From Bacteroidaceae bacterium (GTDB taxonomy: Bacteria; Bacteroidota; Bacteroidia; Bacteroidales; Bacteroidaceae), in assembly GCA_017451695.1 (NCBI GenBank), contig JAFTNW010000004.1:1-64000 (forward strand): a stretch of 64,000 bases of DNA, written 5' to 3'. Shown piece after piece: positions 44,646 through 54,003 of the stretch. The number at the start of each line of letters is the position of its first letter. The stretch's first letter is position 1. The position numbers and the translations under genes are program-made. A model generated the notes under the pieces. It searched no databases, was not told where the DNA came from, and saw only the letters and a program-made list of their open reading frames with translations.

Positions 44646-45170
44646 TTACCAATTAGCAACGGCGGCATTGAAGATAGCCTCCACAATCTCGTTTATCATT
44701 TGTGTTACGAGCTCCTCCTGTACGCTCTCGAGCTGCTGCGATGAGTCAAAATCCCTTGTTGCCGAGAATGTACGTTCAAAATCCTCTTTGTGGTTCTTGT
44801 TATTTACAAAGCGCACATTTACACTCATCTTCAACTGCACCATTGCCGAGTATCCGTCGGATGATATGGATTTGTTTACCTGGTCATAGGCTGTAATCTC
44901 ACCCGACAACTGCAAATCACCGCCACGATTAACCTGTGTGAGCTTGGTCTGCTGTATAAACACATCGCTCAACCTCTCGTTAAGCATTGCAGCCATGGGG
45001 CCCCACTGATAGGCGGCACGGTTTTGGAATGTCTCCATGGAGATTGTCTTGATGACAGAATAATCTATGGAAGCACCGGTAAATTTGTAGCTCACCTTGC
45101 AACCCGCAAAGAGCAGCAATACCACTGCGGGCAACACAAAAAACAGTTTCTTTATCTTATTCAATTCCAT
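44646..45170 (-). CDS. lptE: LPS-assembly lipoprotein LptE
   Basis: LptE plugs the LptD barrel that inserts lipopolysaccharide in the outer membrane. The signal peptide ends in a lipobox LLLFAGC with Cys24 as lipid site. The mature part has the LptE-like fold pattern: KTISMETFQNRA, a long helix-forming LNERLSDVFIQQTKLTQVN and GDLQLSGEITAYD. The 174-residue size matches Bacteroidales LptE. It overlaps the sigma-54 activator gene by 14 bases. Confidence 0.9.
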   Translation of the reverse strand: MELNKIKKLFFVLPAVVLLLFAGCKVSYKFTGASIDYSVIKTISMETFQNRAAYQWGPMAAMLNERLSDVFIQQTKLTQVNRGGDLQLSGEITAYDQVNKSISSDGYSAMVQLKMSVNVRFVNNKNHKEDFERTFSATRDFDSSQQLESVQEELVTQMINEIVEAIFNAAVANW

Positions 45171-46389
45171 ACTCTTTTATCTTTCTGTAAAGTGTTCGTT
45201 CCGAAATGTTCAACTCCTTGGCGGCATCGCGACGACGACCACGGTGGCGTTCGAGTGCCTGCTTGATGGTCTTTTTCTCAACATCGTCGAGCGAGAGCGT
45301 TTCATCGACATACTCCTCCACCACCTGATGCGTGGGCACCGTAGGCGCAAGATGGATTGTAGGCTGCACGGGATGATGCACCACAGGAACCACCTCCTGT
45401 GCATCGGCATACAAATGCATATCATCGACACGAGGCGATGACTGCTGCGCGGCGCGCAACCCCTCAAGCTGTTTTTTCAGCTCTGTTATGTCGCGGCGCA
45501 TATCAAAAAGCACACTATAAAGAATCTCCCTCTCGCTCTCGAAGGTTTTGCCATTGCCACCCCCTGCCGAGCCCAAGAAGGCGGGCAGATTGCTCTTTGG
45601 CTGTTCGGGGAGATAATGCATTATTACATCGGCCGTAACCGTGCGATTGAGTTCCAGGATGGATATCTGCTCGGCAACATTCTTCAATTGGCGTATATTG
45701 CCGGGCCATGAGTATGCAAGCAGGGCACGCTTGGCCTGTTCGTCGAGTTCTATGCGGGGAACATTGTACTTTGCGGCAAAGTCCATTGTAAACTTCTTGA
45801 AGAGCAACAGCACATCCTCACCGCGCTTGCGCAGAGCCGGAACCTTGATGGGCACCGTGCTCAAACGATAATACAAATCCTCGCGGAAACGCCCGTTGCC
45901 GATGGCCTCGGGCAGATTTACATTCGTGGCACACACTATGCGCACATTGGTTTTTTCCACTTTTGAAGAACCTACACGCAGAAACTCGCCATTCTCAAGC
46001 ACTCGCAACAGGCGTGCCTGGGTAGAGAGGGGCAGCTCGCCCACCTCGTCAAGGAATATGGTACCGCCGTCGGCCTCGCTGAAGTATCCCTTACGCTCGC
46101 TTATGGCATCGGTAAAGGCACCCTTCACATGACCGAAGAGCTCCGAATCTATTGTACCCTCGGGGATAGCTCCGCAGTTCACGGCAAAATATTTGCCATG
46201 CTTGCGCACGCTGTTGGTGTGAATGATTTGAGGAAAATACTCCTTACCCACACCACTCTCGCCTGTTATGAGCACCGACAAATCGGTGTGGGCCACCTGA
46301 ATGGCGGTATCTATGGCACGCATAAGCTCCGGGTCGTTGCCTATGATACCGAACTGTTGCTTCACCCTCAATATCTCTGTTGTCTCCAT
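45157..46389 (-). CDS. Sigma-54 interacting transcriptional activator, 410 aa
   Basis: A bacterial enhancer-binding protein: an AAA+ ATPase that opens sigma-54 promoters. There is no receiver or sensor domain; the AAA+ domain starts at once (~residues 12-250) with Walker A GESGVGKE (43-50), Walker B GGTIFLDEVG (108-117) and the sigma-54 contact loop GAFTDA (90-95), which differs from the usual GAFTGA. A glutamine/valine-rich linker leads to a Fis-type helix-turn-helix (AAKELNISERTLYRKIKEYG, ~388-407). It heads the activator-lptE-TPR-secG run with overlapping or nearly touching genes, pointing to a link with envelope biogenesis. Confidence 0.93.
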   Translation of the reverse strand: METTEILRVKQQFGIIGNDPELMRAIDTAIQVAHTDLSVLITGESGVGKEYFPQIIHTNSVRKHGKYFAVNCGAIPEGTIDSELFGHVKGAFTDAISERKGYFSEADGGTIFLDEVGELPLSTQARLLRVLENGEFLRVGSSKVEKTNVRIVCATNVNLPEAIGNGRFREDLYYRLSTVPIKVPALRKRGEDVLLLFKKFTMDFAAKYNVPRIELDEQAKRALLAYSWPGNIRQLKNVAEQISILELNRTVTADVIMHYLPEQPKSNLPAFLGSAGGGNGKTFESEREILYSVLFDMRRDITELKKQLEGLRAAQQSSPRVDDMHLYADAQEVVPVVHHPVQPTIHLAPTVPTHQVVEEYVDETLSLDDVEKKTIKQALERHRGRRRDAAKELNISERTLYRKIKEYGIE

Positions 46390-46417
46390 AGATTATACAT
46401 TAAATCCTCTTCGCTGA

Positions 46418-46425
46418 CAAAATTA
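46418..46425 (-). promoter_or_regulatory. Candidate -7 box for the activator-lptE-secG operon
   Basis: On the minus strand TAATTTTG lies 29 bases before the activator start. A good -33 TTTG is not at the usual distance (nearest at 12 bases). Confidence 0.45.
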
Positions 46426-46469
46426 CTTATTTTCAACCAAAAACAGGCAATTTTGGCACATTTTTTTAT

Positions 46470-48320
46470 TTAGAACGGGAAGAGGAAAGGCAAAACAAGA
46501 ATCATCACAATTCCCAAAATTATCTGCAACGGAAGGCCCACCTTTACATAATCCATGAAATTATATTGGCCGGCAGGCATCACAAGAGCATTGGGGGGAG
46601 TAGAAAACGGCGATGCAAAGCAGAGGCTTGCACCCAAGGTTACCGCAAAGAGGAAAGGCACAGGGCTCACACCTATTTGCAGGGCACTCGTCATGGCTAT
46701 GGGTGCCAACAGCACCGCTGTGGCGGTGTTGCTTATGAACATAGTCATGAAGGAGGTGGTGAAGTAAATACCCGCCATCAGAGCAAGCGGGCCGTAATTG
46801 CCAAGGCCGCTGACCAATGAGTTTGATATCCATGCCGAAACGCCGGTCTTTTGCAAGGCAACGGACATGGGCATCATGGCGGCTATAAGAACAATACTTT
46901 CCCAATTTATGGTTTTGTATGCAGCCTCCACATTGCGGAAACAGCCTGTGAGCACCATGAGCAAGCCCGCAACCATCACAGCCGTTACCGGAGCAATGGG
47001 TATGAAATCGCAAGCCATCACCACAATCATCGCAAGCATTATGAGCGCAGCCACGGGAGCCTTGTAGTCGAGGGTTACTTTTGCAGCCTCCTCCAAAGGA
47101 CGGCCAAGTACAATCCACTCGGTACTCTCGTTTTCAAGCGCGGCTATATTGTCCCACGCACCCTGCACAAGCAATACATCGCCACTGTGAATGGTTTCGT
47201 CGGCAATACCCTGCAATATATATTTCTTTTTGCGGCATATACCGAGCACGCTCAAATTATATTTTTTTCTAAAACCAACCTCCTTGATGGTTTTGTTTAC
47301 AACCGTGGCCGACGACATTATCACAATCTCGGCAACACCTATGTTATAGAAATCGAGCGACTTTCCCTTGGCCTCGTCGCTATCATTCAATTTCAGCAAT
47401 TTATACTTCTGTGCAAAAACCTTTACAATTTCCTCGTTACCCGACACATAAATAACATCATCCACACGCAGCTTTGTATCGGATGCCACCGCCTGCTGCA
47501 CAACATTTTTCAATATCCTGTGCTGGCCGCGCTCTATGTGGCGCAACTCTATGATGTTGATACCATACTTTTTACGTATATCAATCTCGCCAATCATCTT
47601 GCCCACAACGAGCGACGATGCCGTAACTTGCAGACGATGAAGATTATTGGATATTCCATACTCGGCAACCAATGTTTTCAGCGACTTTCCACTGCTGGCG
47701 CTTGTTGCACTCAACGCACCGGGCTTTGAGAGAAACTTTTTGCTTAACGGGAGCAGCACAATGGTACCCACCACGGCACATATAAGGCCGACAGGCAGGA
47801 AGGTAAAGAAACCAAGCCCCTCGAAGCCGTTTTTAATCAATTCGTCGTTTATCACAAGGTTGGGAGGGGTACCGATGAGAGTCATCATACCGCTCATGCT
47901 GCTGGCAAAAGCCAATGGCATGAGCAGGCGGCTGGGGTTCATCTTCACACTCATTGCCATACTCACCACAATGGGAATCATTATGGCAACGGTACCGGTG
48001 TTGCTCACAAAAGCACCCATCACCGAGGTTACACCCATAACAAGAAGAAACAGCTTCATTTCGCTGTTGCCGGCAAACTTCATCAGCTTGGAGCTTATCA
48101 TTTTCGCAAGCCCCGTCTGGAATATCGCACCACCCACGACAAAGAGGCCCACCATCATAATTATCACATTGCTCGAGAAGCCCGACAATGCCTCCTCGGG
48201 GGTGAGGATACCGGCAGCAAGCAACGTGACCAACGAACAGAGAGCCACAATGTCGGAACGCAGTTTACCGCTTATGAAGAAAATAACCGACAGAAACAGT
48301 ACAAGTATTGTAAGTATCAT
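46470..48320 (-). CDS. DASS/SLC13-type transporter with two TrkA-C domains, 616 aa
   Basis: An inner-membrane, probably sodium-coupled anion transporter; the substrate (sulfate, dicarboxylate or similar) is not clear. Two membrane halves (~residues 1-205 and ~415-616) flank two cytoplasmic TrkA-C (RCK_C) domains (~215-390, with RLQVTASSLVVGKMIGEIDIRKKYGINI and VVNKTIKEVGFRKKYNLSVLGI). Each membrane half has the SNT motif of the family (VSNTGTVAIMIPIV, ISNTATAVLLAPIA), and MTLIGTPPNLVIND is well conserved. The length is typical. It is divergent from tamB and shares its control region. Confidence 0.92.
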   Translation of the reverse strand: MILTILVLFLSVIFFISGKLRSDIVALCSLVTLLAAGILTPEEALSGFSSNVIIMMVGLFVVGGAIFQTGLAKMISSKLMKFAGNSEMKLFLLVMGVTSVMGAFVSNTGTVAIMIPIVVSMAMSVKMNPSRLLMPLAFASSMSGMMTLIGTPPNLVINDELIKNGFEGLGFFTFLPVGLICAVVGTIVLLPLSKKFLSKPGALSATSASSGKSLKTLVAEYGISNNLHRLQVTASSLVVGKMIGEIDIRKKYGINIIELRHIERGQHRILKNVVQQAVASDTKLRVDDVIYVSGNEEIVKVFAQKYKLLKLNDSDEAKGKSLDFYNIGVAEIVIMSSATVVNKTIKEVGFRKKYNLSVLGICRKKKYILQGIADETIHSGDVLLVQGAWDNIAALENESTEWIVLGRPLEEAAKVTLDYKAPVAALIMLAMIVVMACDFIPIAPVTAVMVAGLLMVLTGCFRNVEAAYKTINWESIVLIAAMMPMSVALQKTGVSAWISNSLVSGLGNYGPLALMAGIYFTTSFMTMFISNTATAVLLAPIAMTSALQIGVSPVPFLFAVTLGASLCFASPFSTPPNALVMPAGQYNFMDYVKVGLPLQIILGIVMILVLPFLFPF

Positions 48321-48354
48321 GATATTAATATTATTTACGCTCGAAAAGGAGTTG

Positions 48355-48362
48355 CGAAATTA
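48355..48362 (-). promoter_or_regulatory. Candidate -7 box (TAnnTTCG variant) for the DASS-type transporter
   Basis: On the minus strand TAATTTCGC lies 34 bases before the start, of the same type as the boxes before porQ, argF' and fhs. The TTTG box is 14 bases upstream, too near, and CTTG lies at 20. Confidence 0.35.
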
Positions 48363-48508
48363 ATAAAATTTAGCTGCAAAAGCAAGCCGTTTCAACAGCT
48401 AAACATCACAGCCCGCCATTTTTTCATTTTTTTAATAGATTACGAAAAGCCAAAAGAGAGCAGTGTGGAAAGCGCATTAACGCCACGACAGAAATCTTTT
48501 TAACAAAA

Positions 48509-51500
48509 ATGCTCCTTTTTATCGACAAAATCTCCATTTTTACAGGTATAAAACAGCAAATAACAAGAAATTCTATATATTTTTGCACTCCACAAAACAC
48601 TAATACTATAAAATTACTTAAATACATAGTAATAACGCTTGCCGTTGCAGCCGTTACCATATACGGTGTTTCGCTGTTGCTGCGCCTCGATGCCGTTCAG
48701 CATCGGGCAGCCCATTATGTAACATCGGCAATACAGCAATTGAGCGACCTGCCGTTGAGCGTGGGCTCGGTACAGGTACAGCACTTGAACAAGGTGGTAC
48801 TAAAAGAGGTTCACCTTGCCGACGAGAGGGGCGACACCGCGGTGAACATCCCCAAGATAACCGCACACCTGTCGCCATGGCACATGCTCAAAGGCGACAT
48901 ACGCATAAACACCCTGATGATTGGAGCCCCTGCCATCAAACTCTATCGTGCAGACGAAAATGCACCGCTCAACATACAATTCATTCTTGACAAGCTTGCA
49001 AGCAACCCTGAAAAAGAGAAGAGCAAACTGCCCGACATAAGAATAAACCACATTCAAATATACGACGGCAGCGTGTGCTACGATGTGGAATCGGCCGCAA
49101 TAGAGAGAGAAAAATTCTCGCCACACCACATAGCAGTGAGGGATATTGCGTGTAACCTGTCACTGAAAAAGCTGAACAGCGACACGCTAAGCCTCTACAT
49201 ACGCTCTATTCGCGGCAAGGAGCAGACAAGCATTGAAATAGACGAGCTCGAAGCCAAGATAAATGCCAACCCGCAACAGATAAAAGTTGAGGATTTTCAT
49301 TTGGTAATGCCTGCAAGCGATTTGCGTGCAGACAAATTTGTGCTAAAAAGCAACAAGGAGGGAACATTTGACATTGACGGAGAGCTATACAGCAACAGAA
49401 TATCGGCCGGGGATTTCAAAGCCCTGCACCCCGCATTGGGCACCAATCTTCCAACGCTGAATATGCGCGTAAAGAGCAAAGGCAACGAAAGGAGAACCAC
49501 GGCAAACATAACACTCAATGCTGCCGACAACAGCCTGCAACTAAAAGCCAACGCCATAATAACAAACAGCCTGAAAAGCGAAAAACGAACAATAGGCATA
49601 AGCATACCCGAGGGAAAAATCAAAGAGACAGCCATTGCCCATATACAGAAAATAATTGGCGACAGCACAGGCAAGCTCAACACCTTAAAGCGGATAGGCG
49701 ACATGCAGTTAAAGGGCACGGCAAGCATATCAAAAGGAGACATCGCGGGCGACATCGACCTTGCCACCGGGCATGGAGATATAGCTGCGGAAATAGAGAT
49801 AAACAACAAGGAGGGTTACAACACCGCCTTGCAGGCAAGCGCCATAGATTTGGGCACCATTCTGCAACACGAACAGCTTGGCACATGTAATGTGGAGTTT
49901 ACAGCCACAGGCACCTTTGCCGATGGCAGCCCCACAGGCGAGTTCCACTCCACCATAAGCGAGTTTGGGTACAACGGCTACAAATATGCACCCATACTCA
50001 TAAACGGCAACCACAGCAAAACAGACTTTACCACAACCGCCACATTCATTGACGAGAATGCTTGTGGCGAAATATTCGTGCTCACTACCGACAAGGAGAA
50101 CCACCGCGAATTCAGAGTGAAAGCGAGAATAGACTCTTTAAGGCCACATAAACTGATGTTGAGCAAGGAGGGAAATGGCACACTGTCGGCAATATTGGAG
50201 GGTAATTGCGAGATTCATGGCAACGGCAAGTCGCAACTCGATGCACGCCTATACAACATCACCCTTGCCACAGCCGAGGAACGAAAATCCCTGCGCACAC
50301 TGCATATAACCGACAACAACCTCACCGACACACGCCTGCTGCTCCTCTCATCGGACTTCATGGACATGAACATCGCGGGACACTTCAGCTACCAAGGTAT
50401 TGCCAACACATTTGGCAACATACTGCGCCACCATCTGCCTGCCACCACATACAGCAAACAGATGATACCGGCAAACAACGAATACAGTTTCAAAATAGAT
50501 ATAAAAGATACACGCCTGCTGAGCGACCTCCTGGGATTGCCCGTAACGGTTCACGAGCAGTCGAGCATCGTTGGCAGCTGCGACGACAACCGCCGACTCT
50601 TCTATCTTAATTCCCAATTCAACAACTGCGACATCGATGGCCGCAAATACCGCAAGCTCAATGTTACCGCTGTGGCAAGCGACGAAAGAATAACATTGGA
50701 TGCCAATTTCGCATGCCCGCAAGTTGCAGGCAAAAAAGTATTGTACGACAACCCGGAGAACGACATTGCAGCAACAATAAACTGCATTGCAAGCCAAAAC
50801 CGCATAGACGGAAATATAAAATGGGAACGACAAGCGCAACAAACCGACAAAGGCACATTTGAATTCGACATAGAACTTGACAACAACGATAGAAAACAGA
50901 TTATCTTCGATGCCCACATAAAACCAAGCAGCATCACATACAACGGCACGGCCTGGGAGCTGCTCCCCTGCCACATACAAGGCAACGGAGAGCAATACAC
51001 AATAGACAAGTTCCGCTTGCAAAGCGACAAGCAGTGGATGAAAATCGATGGAGTTGTTGGGAAAAGCGAGGATGATATACTCTCCATCAGCCTTAAAGAT
51101 ATCAGCGTGGAGGAGATTCAAAACCTTGTAAACTTCCATTCCGTGGATTTCGGCGGCAAAGCAACAGGCGACATCACCCTCTCTCGCATATTGCAAAGCC
51201 CGCAATTCAGCAGCAAGCTCAATGTAAAGAATTTCTCTTTTGAGGAGGGTTACATGGGCGAGCTGGATGTGAATGGCGTGTGGAAAGAGGAGGATAAAGC
51301 CATTCATCTGCATGGCGATATATACGACAACACCGCCCACACCGTTATAAACGGCTTTGTATCACCCGCCAACGACACAATCAACCTAAAAGTGGATGCC
51401 GACAAGACAAGAGTGGAATTCCTGAACAGCATGTTGGACGGAATAATATCAGAGGTCGATGGCTATGTTACGGGCGAGGTTTCTGTCGTGGGCCCTCTCG

Positions 51501-53002
51501 GAGGACCAAACCTTGTGGGCAATATACGCGCCAACGGCTCATTGAGGCTGAATGTTACAAACACCAAGTACAAGATGATTGACGGCGAGGTAAACCTCAC
51601 CCACAACAAAATGACATTCAACAACTTCCCGATAGCCGACATATATGGCAACCGCGGAAGGATAAACGGAGCCGTAAACCACAACAGCCTGAGCGACTTC
51701 ACCTGCACGCTGAACGTAGATGCCGAGAACCTTTTGGCATATCACACCGAAGGGTTCGGCGAATACCCCTTCTACGGCACAGCCTTTGTAACAGGCCTTG
51801 CAAGCCTCACTGCCGACGACCGCGGAATATTCCTGCATGCCGATATACGCAGCAACGAAGGTTCGTCGTTCGTATATGACGCCGGCAGCATGGGCAATGT
51901 AACAAGCAACAATTTCATCACATTCACCGACAACAGCAAGAGGCACGTTATTTTGGCCGAAAAGGAGAAGAGAGAGAGATACCGGAACACCCTTTTGAGC
52001 CGTTTGAACCTTGAATTCATCCTCGACATAACTCCCGAAATGCAGCTGAAGGTGTTCACAAACGTAAAAACAGGCGACTATATAGACTTCTACGGCGAAG
52101 GCCCCATCACAGCCATCTACGACGAGAAGGACGGATTCAGCATGAAGGGACACCTCGACCTTGAACGCGGAACATACAAGTTCACAATGCAGGATATCTT
52201 CCCCAAGGAGTTCGATATCATAGACGGCAGCACGCTCACATTTGAAGGCGACCCGTTCGATGCCGAACTTAATCTGAAAACAAAATACTTGGTATCGAGC
52301 GCATCGCTCAGCGACCTCGACCCAAGCGGCAAACGCCACAAGAGCGTAAAGGTAAACTGCCTCATGAACATTACAGGCAAGCTGGAAGCACCGCAACTGA
52401 GTTTCGATATAGAGTTGCCCGATGCAAACGAAGAGCAACGAGAACTGCTTGCCACCGCCATTAATACACCCGAGCAGAAGAACATGCAATTTATCTACCT
52501 TATGGGAATAGGTAAATTCTACACATACGACTATAACCGCAACAACAGTGCCACCGAAAGCTCCACAGCCATGGAGTCGCTCATATCGAACACCATATCG
52601 GGGCAGTTGAACAATATGCTATCGCAAATAATCGATAACAGGAATTGGAACATATCGGGCAACTTCAGCAGCAGCGAGCGAGGGTGGAACAGCATGGAGG
52701 TAGAGGGCATTCTCGAAGGCCGCCTGCTCGATAACCGCCTGCTCATAAACGGCAATTTCGGTTACCGCGAGAACCCCTTGGCCAACACAAACTTTGTGGG
52801 CGACTTCGAGGTGCAATGGCTGCTCGACAAGAATGGCAACGTAAGCCTCAAAGCATACAACAAGACAAATGACCGATATTTCTCCGAATCGAGCCTCACC
52901 ACACAAGGTGCGGGCATTATTCTGCGCCACGACTTCAACGAGTGGCTCTGGTGGCTCAAAAACAGAAATAAAAAGAGCGAAGGAGAAGATACGGAAAAAT
53001 AA
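48509..53002 (+). CDS. tamB: Translocation and assembly module protein TamB, up to 1497 aa
   Basis: A very large AsmA/TamB-like envelope protein, thought to bridge the periplasm and carry phospholipid or help outer-membrane protein assembly. A single N-terminal membrane segment (~residues 35-58, LLKYIVITLAVAAVTIYGVSLLL) is followed by a long beta-helical body with repeated strands and the C-terminal TamB (DUF490) domain (~1130-1480, with GMSK-type strands such as IYDEKDGFSMKGHLDLERGTYKFTMQ in part). The start is uncertain: ATG 48509 places 34 unusual residues ahead of the membrane segment, while a -7 box at 48578 lies after it and an in-frame ATA at 48608 would give I/M-KLLKYIVIT directly. 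No outer-membrane TamA partner is beside it. Confidence 0.9.
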   Translation: MLLFIDKISIFTGIKQQITRNSIYFCTPQNTNTIKLLKYIVITLAVAAVTIYGVSLLLRLDAVQHRAAHYVTSAIQQLSDLPLSVGSVQVQHLNKVVLKEVHLADERGDTAVNIPKITAHLSPWHMLKGDIRINTLMIGAPAIKLYRADENAPLNIQFILDKLASNPEKEKSKLPDIRINHIQIYDGSVCYDVESAAIEREKFSPHHIAVRDIACNLSLKKLNSDTLSLYIRSIRGKEQTSIEIDELEAKINANPQQIKVEDFHLVMPASDLRADKFVLKSNKEGTFDIDGELYSNRISAGDFKALHPALGTNLPTLNMRVKSKGNERRTTANITLNAADNSLQLKANAIITNSLKSEKRTIGISIPEGKIKETAIAHIQKIIGDSTGKLNTLKRIGDMQLKGTASISKGDIAGDIDLATGHGDIAAEIEINNKEGYNTALQASAIDLGTILQHEQLGTCNVEFTATGTFADGSPTGEFHSTISEFGYNGYKYAPILINGNHSKTDFTTTATFIDENACGEIFVLTTDKENHREFRVKARIDSLRPHKLMLSKEGNGTLSAILEGNCEIHGNGKSQLDARLYNITLATAEERKSLRTLHITDNNLTDTRLLLLSSDFMDMNIAGHFSYQGIANTFGNILRHHLPATTYSKQMIPANNEYSFKIDIKDTRLLSDLLGLPVTVHEQSSIVGSCDDNRRLFYLNSQFNNCDIDGRKYRKLNVTAVASDERITLDANFACPQVAGKKVLYDNPENDIAATINCIASQNRIDGNIKWERQAQQTDKGTFEFDIELDNNDRKQIIFDAHIKPSSITYNGTAWELLPCHIQGNGEQYTIDKFRLQSDKQWMKIDGVVGKSEDDILSISLKDISVEEIQNLVNFHSVDFGGKATGDITLSRILQSPQFSSKLNVKNFSFEEGYMGELDVNGVWKEEDKAIHLHGDIYDNTAHTVINGFVSPANDTINLKVDADKTRVEFLNSMLDGIISEVDGYVTGEVSVVGPLGGPNLVGNIRANGSLRLNVTNTKYKMIDGEVNLTHNKMTFNNFPIADIYGNRGRINGAVNHNSLSDFTCTLNVDAENLLAYHTEGFGEYPFYGTAFVTGLASLTADDRGIFLHADIRSNEGSSFVYDAGSMGNVTSNNFITFTDNSKRHVILAEKEKRERYRNTLLSRLNLEFILDITPEMQLKVFTNVKTGDYIDFYGEGPITAIYDEKDGFSMKGHLDLERGTYKFTMQDIFPKEFDIIDGSTLTFEGDPFDAELNLKTKYLVSSASLSDLDPSGKRHKSVKVNCLMNITGKLEAPQLSFDIELPDANEEQRELLATAINTPEQKNMQFIYLMGIGKFYTYDYNRNNSATESSTAMESLISNTISGQLNNMLSQIIDNRNWNISGNFSSSERGWNSMEVEGILEGRLLDNRLLINGNFGYRENPLANTNFVGDFEVQWLLDKNGNVSLKAYNKTNDRYFSESSLTTQGAGIILRHDFNEWLWWLKNRNKKSEGEDTEK
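48578..48585 (+). promoter_or_regulatory. Possible -7 box inside the 5' end of the long tamB frame
   Basis: TATTTTTG followed by CAC fits the -7 box. If used, the transcript would start near 48592, after the ATG at 48509. No TTTG was found 19-21 bases upstream, so it may be a chance match. Confidence 0.35.
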
Positions 53003-53005
53003 TAC

Positions 53006-53013
53006 TATCTTCG
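53006..53013 (+). promoter_or_regulatory. Candidate -7 box (TATCTTCG variant) for argF'
   Basis: TATCTTCGC lies immediately after the tamB stop and 32 bases before the argF' start. It has the same sequence as the boxes before porQ and fhs. No clear -33 box. Confidence 0.4.
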
Positions 53014-53044
53014 CACGGAATAACCATATAAAAATGATAAACAG

Positions 53045-53998
53045 ATGAGAAATTTCATTACCGTAAACGACATAGGCGACCTTAAAGGCGCTGTAAAAGA
53101 GGCGTTGGAGATTAAAGCCGACCGCTACAAATATTGCGAGTTGGGCAAGAACAAAACCCTGATGATGGTATTCTTCAATTCAAGCCTGCGTACCCGCCTG
53201 AGCACACAAAAGGCTGCGCTTAACCTTGGTATGAATGTGATTGTGCTCGACATAAACCAAGGCGCATGGAAATTGGAGACCGAGCGCGGTGTGATAATGG
53301 ACGGCGACAAGCCCGAACACATCTTGGAAGCCATCCCCGTAATGGGCAGCTACTGCGATGTAATTGGCGTGCGCTCGTTTGCCCGTTTCGAGAACAAGGC
53401 CGATGACTACAACGAGGTAATCCTCAACCAATTCATCAAATACTCGGGCCGCCCGGTATTCTCAATGGAGGCCGCAACACGCCACCCCCTGCAGAGCTTT
53501 GCCGACCTCATAACCATTGAGGAACACAAGACCAAAGAACGCCCCAAGGTGGTACTTACATGGGCACCCCACCCCAAGGCACTGCCGCAGGCCGTTCCCA
53601 ACTCGTTTGCCGAGTGGATGAACGCTGCCGACTACGATTTTGTAATCACCCACCCCAAAGGGTATGAGCTCGACCCCGCCTTCGTGGGTAACGCCCGCGT
53701 GGAGTACGACCAGATGAAAGCCTTTGAGGGAGCCGATTTCATATATGCCAAGAATTGGGCGGCATACACCGGCGACAACTACGGCAAGGTTATCTGCACC
53801 GACCGCAGCTGGACTGTGAGCGAGCGACAGATGGCAGTAACCAACAATGCCCACTTCATGCACTGCCTGCCCGTGCGCCGCAACATGATAGTAACCGACG
53901 AGGTGATAGAGAGCCCACGTTCGCTTGTGATACCCGAGGCCGCCAACCGCGAAATTTCGGCTACCGTGGTACTTAAAAGAATTGTAGAGAGCCTCTAA
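53045..53998 (+). CDS. argF': N-succinylornithine carbamoyltransferase
   Basis: A transcarbamylase of arginine synthesis in Bacteroidetes that uses N-succinyl-L-ornithine and carbamoyl phosphate. The carbamoyl-phosphate loop FFNSSLRTRLST (~44-55), the ATRHPLQSFADL segment (~144-155) and HCLPVRRN (~277-284) are conserved. Residue 90 is proline (VIMDGDKPEHI), the position known to separate succinylornithine enzymes (Pro90) from acetylornithine enzymes (Glu92). The 317-residue length agrees. It may be co-transcribed with the TauE/SafE gene 5 bases downstream. Confidence 0.93.
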   Translation: MRNFITVNDIGDLKGAVKEALEIKADRYKYCELGKNKTLMMVFFNSSLRTRLSTQKAALNLGMNVIVLDINQGAWKLETERGVIMDGDKPEHILEAIPVMGSYCDVIGVRSFARFENKADDYNEVILNQFIKYSGRPVFSMEAATRHPLQSFADLITIEEHKTKERPKVVLTWAPHPKALPQAVPNSFAEWMNAADYDFVITHPKGYELDPAFVGNARVEYDQMKAFEGADFIYAKNWAAYTGDNYGKVICTDRSWTVSERQMAVTNNAHFMHCLPVRRNMIVTDEVIESPRSLVIPEAANREISATVVLKRIVESL

Positions 53999-54003
53999 AA
54001 AAG

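Noticed and set aside
46454..46459. TGGCAC resembling a sigma-54 -24 element near the activator gene
   Set aside because: There is no TTGC at the -12 position and it points toward the end of the neighbouring gene.
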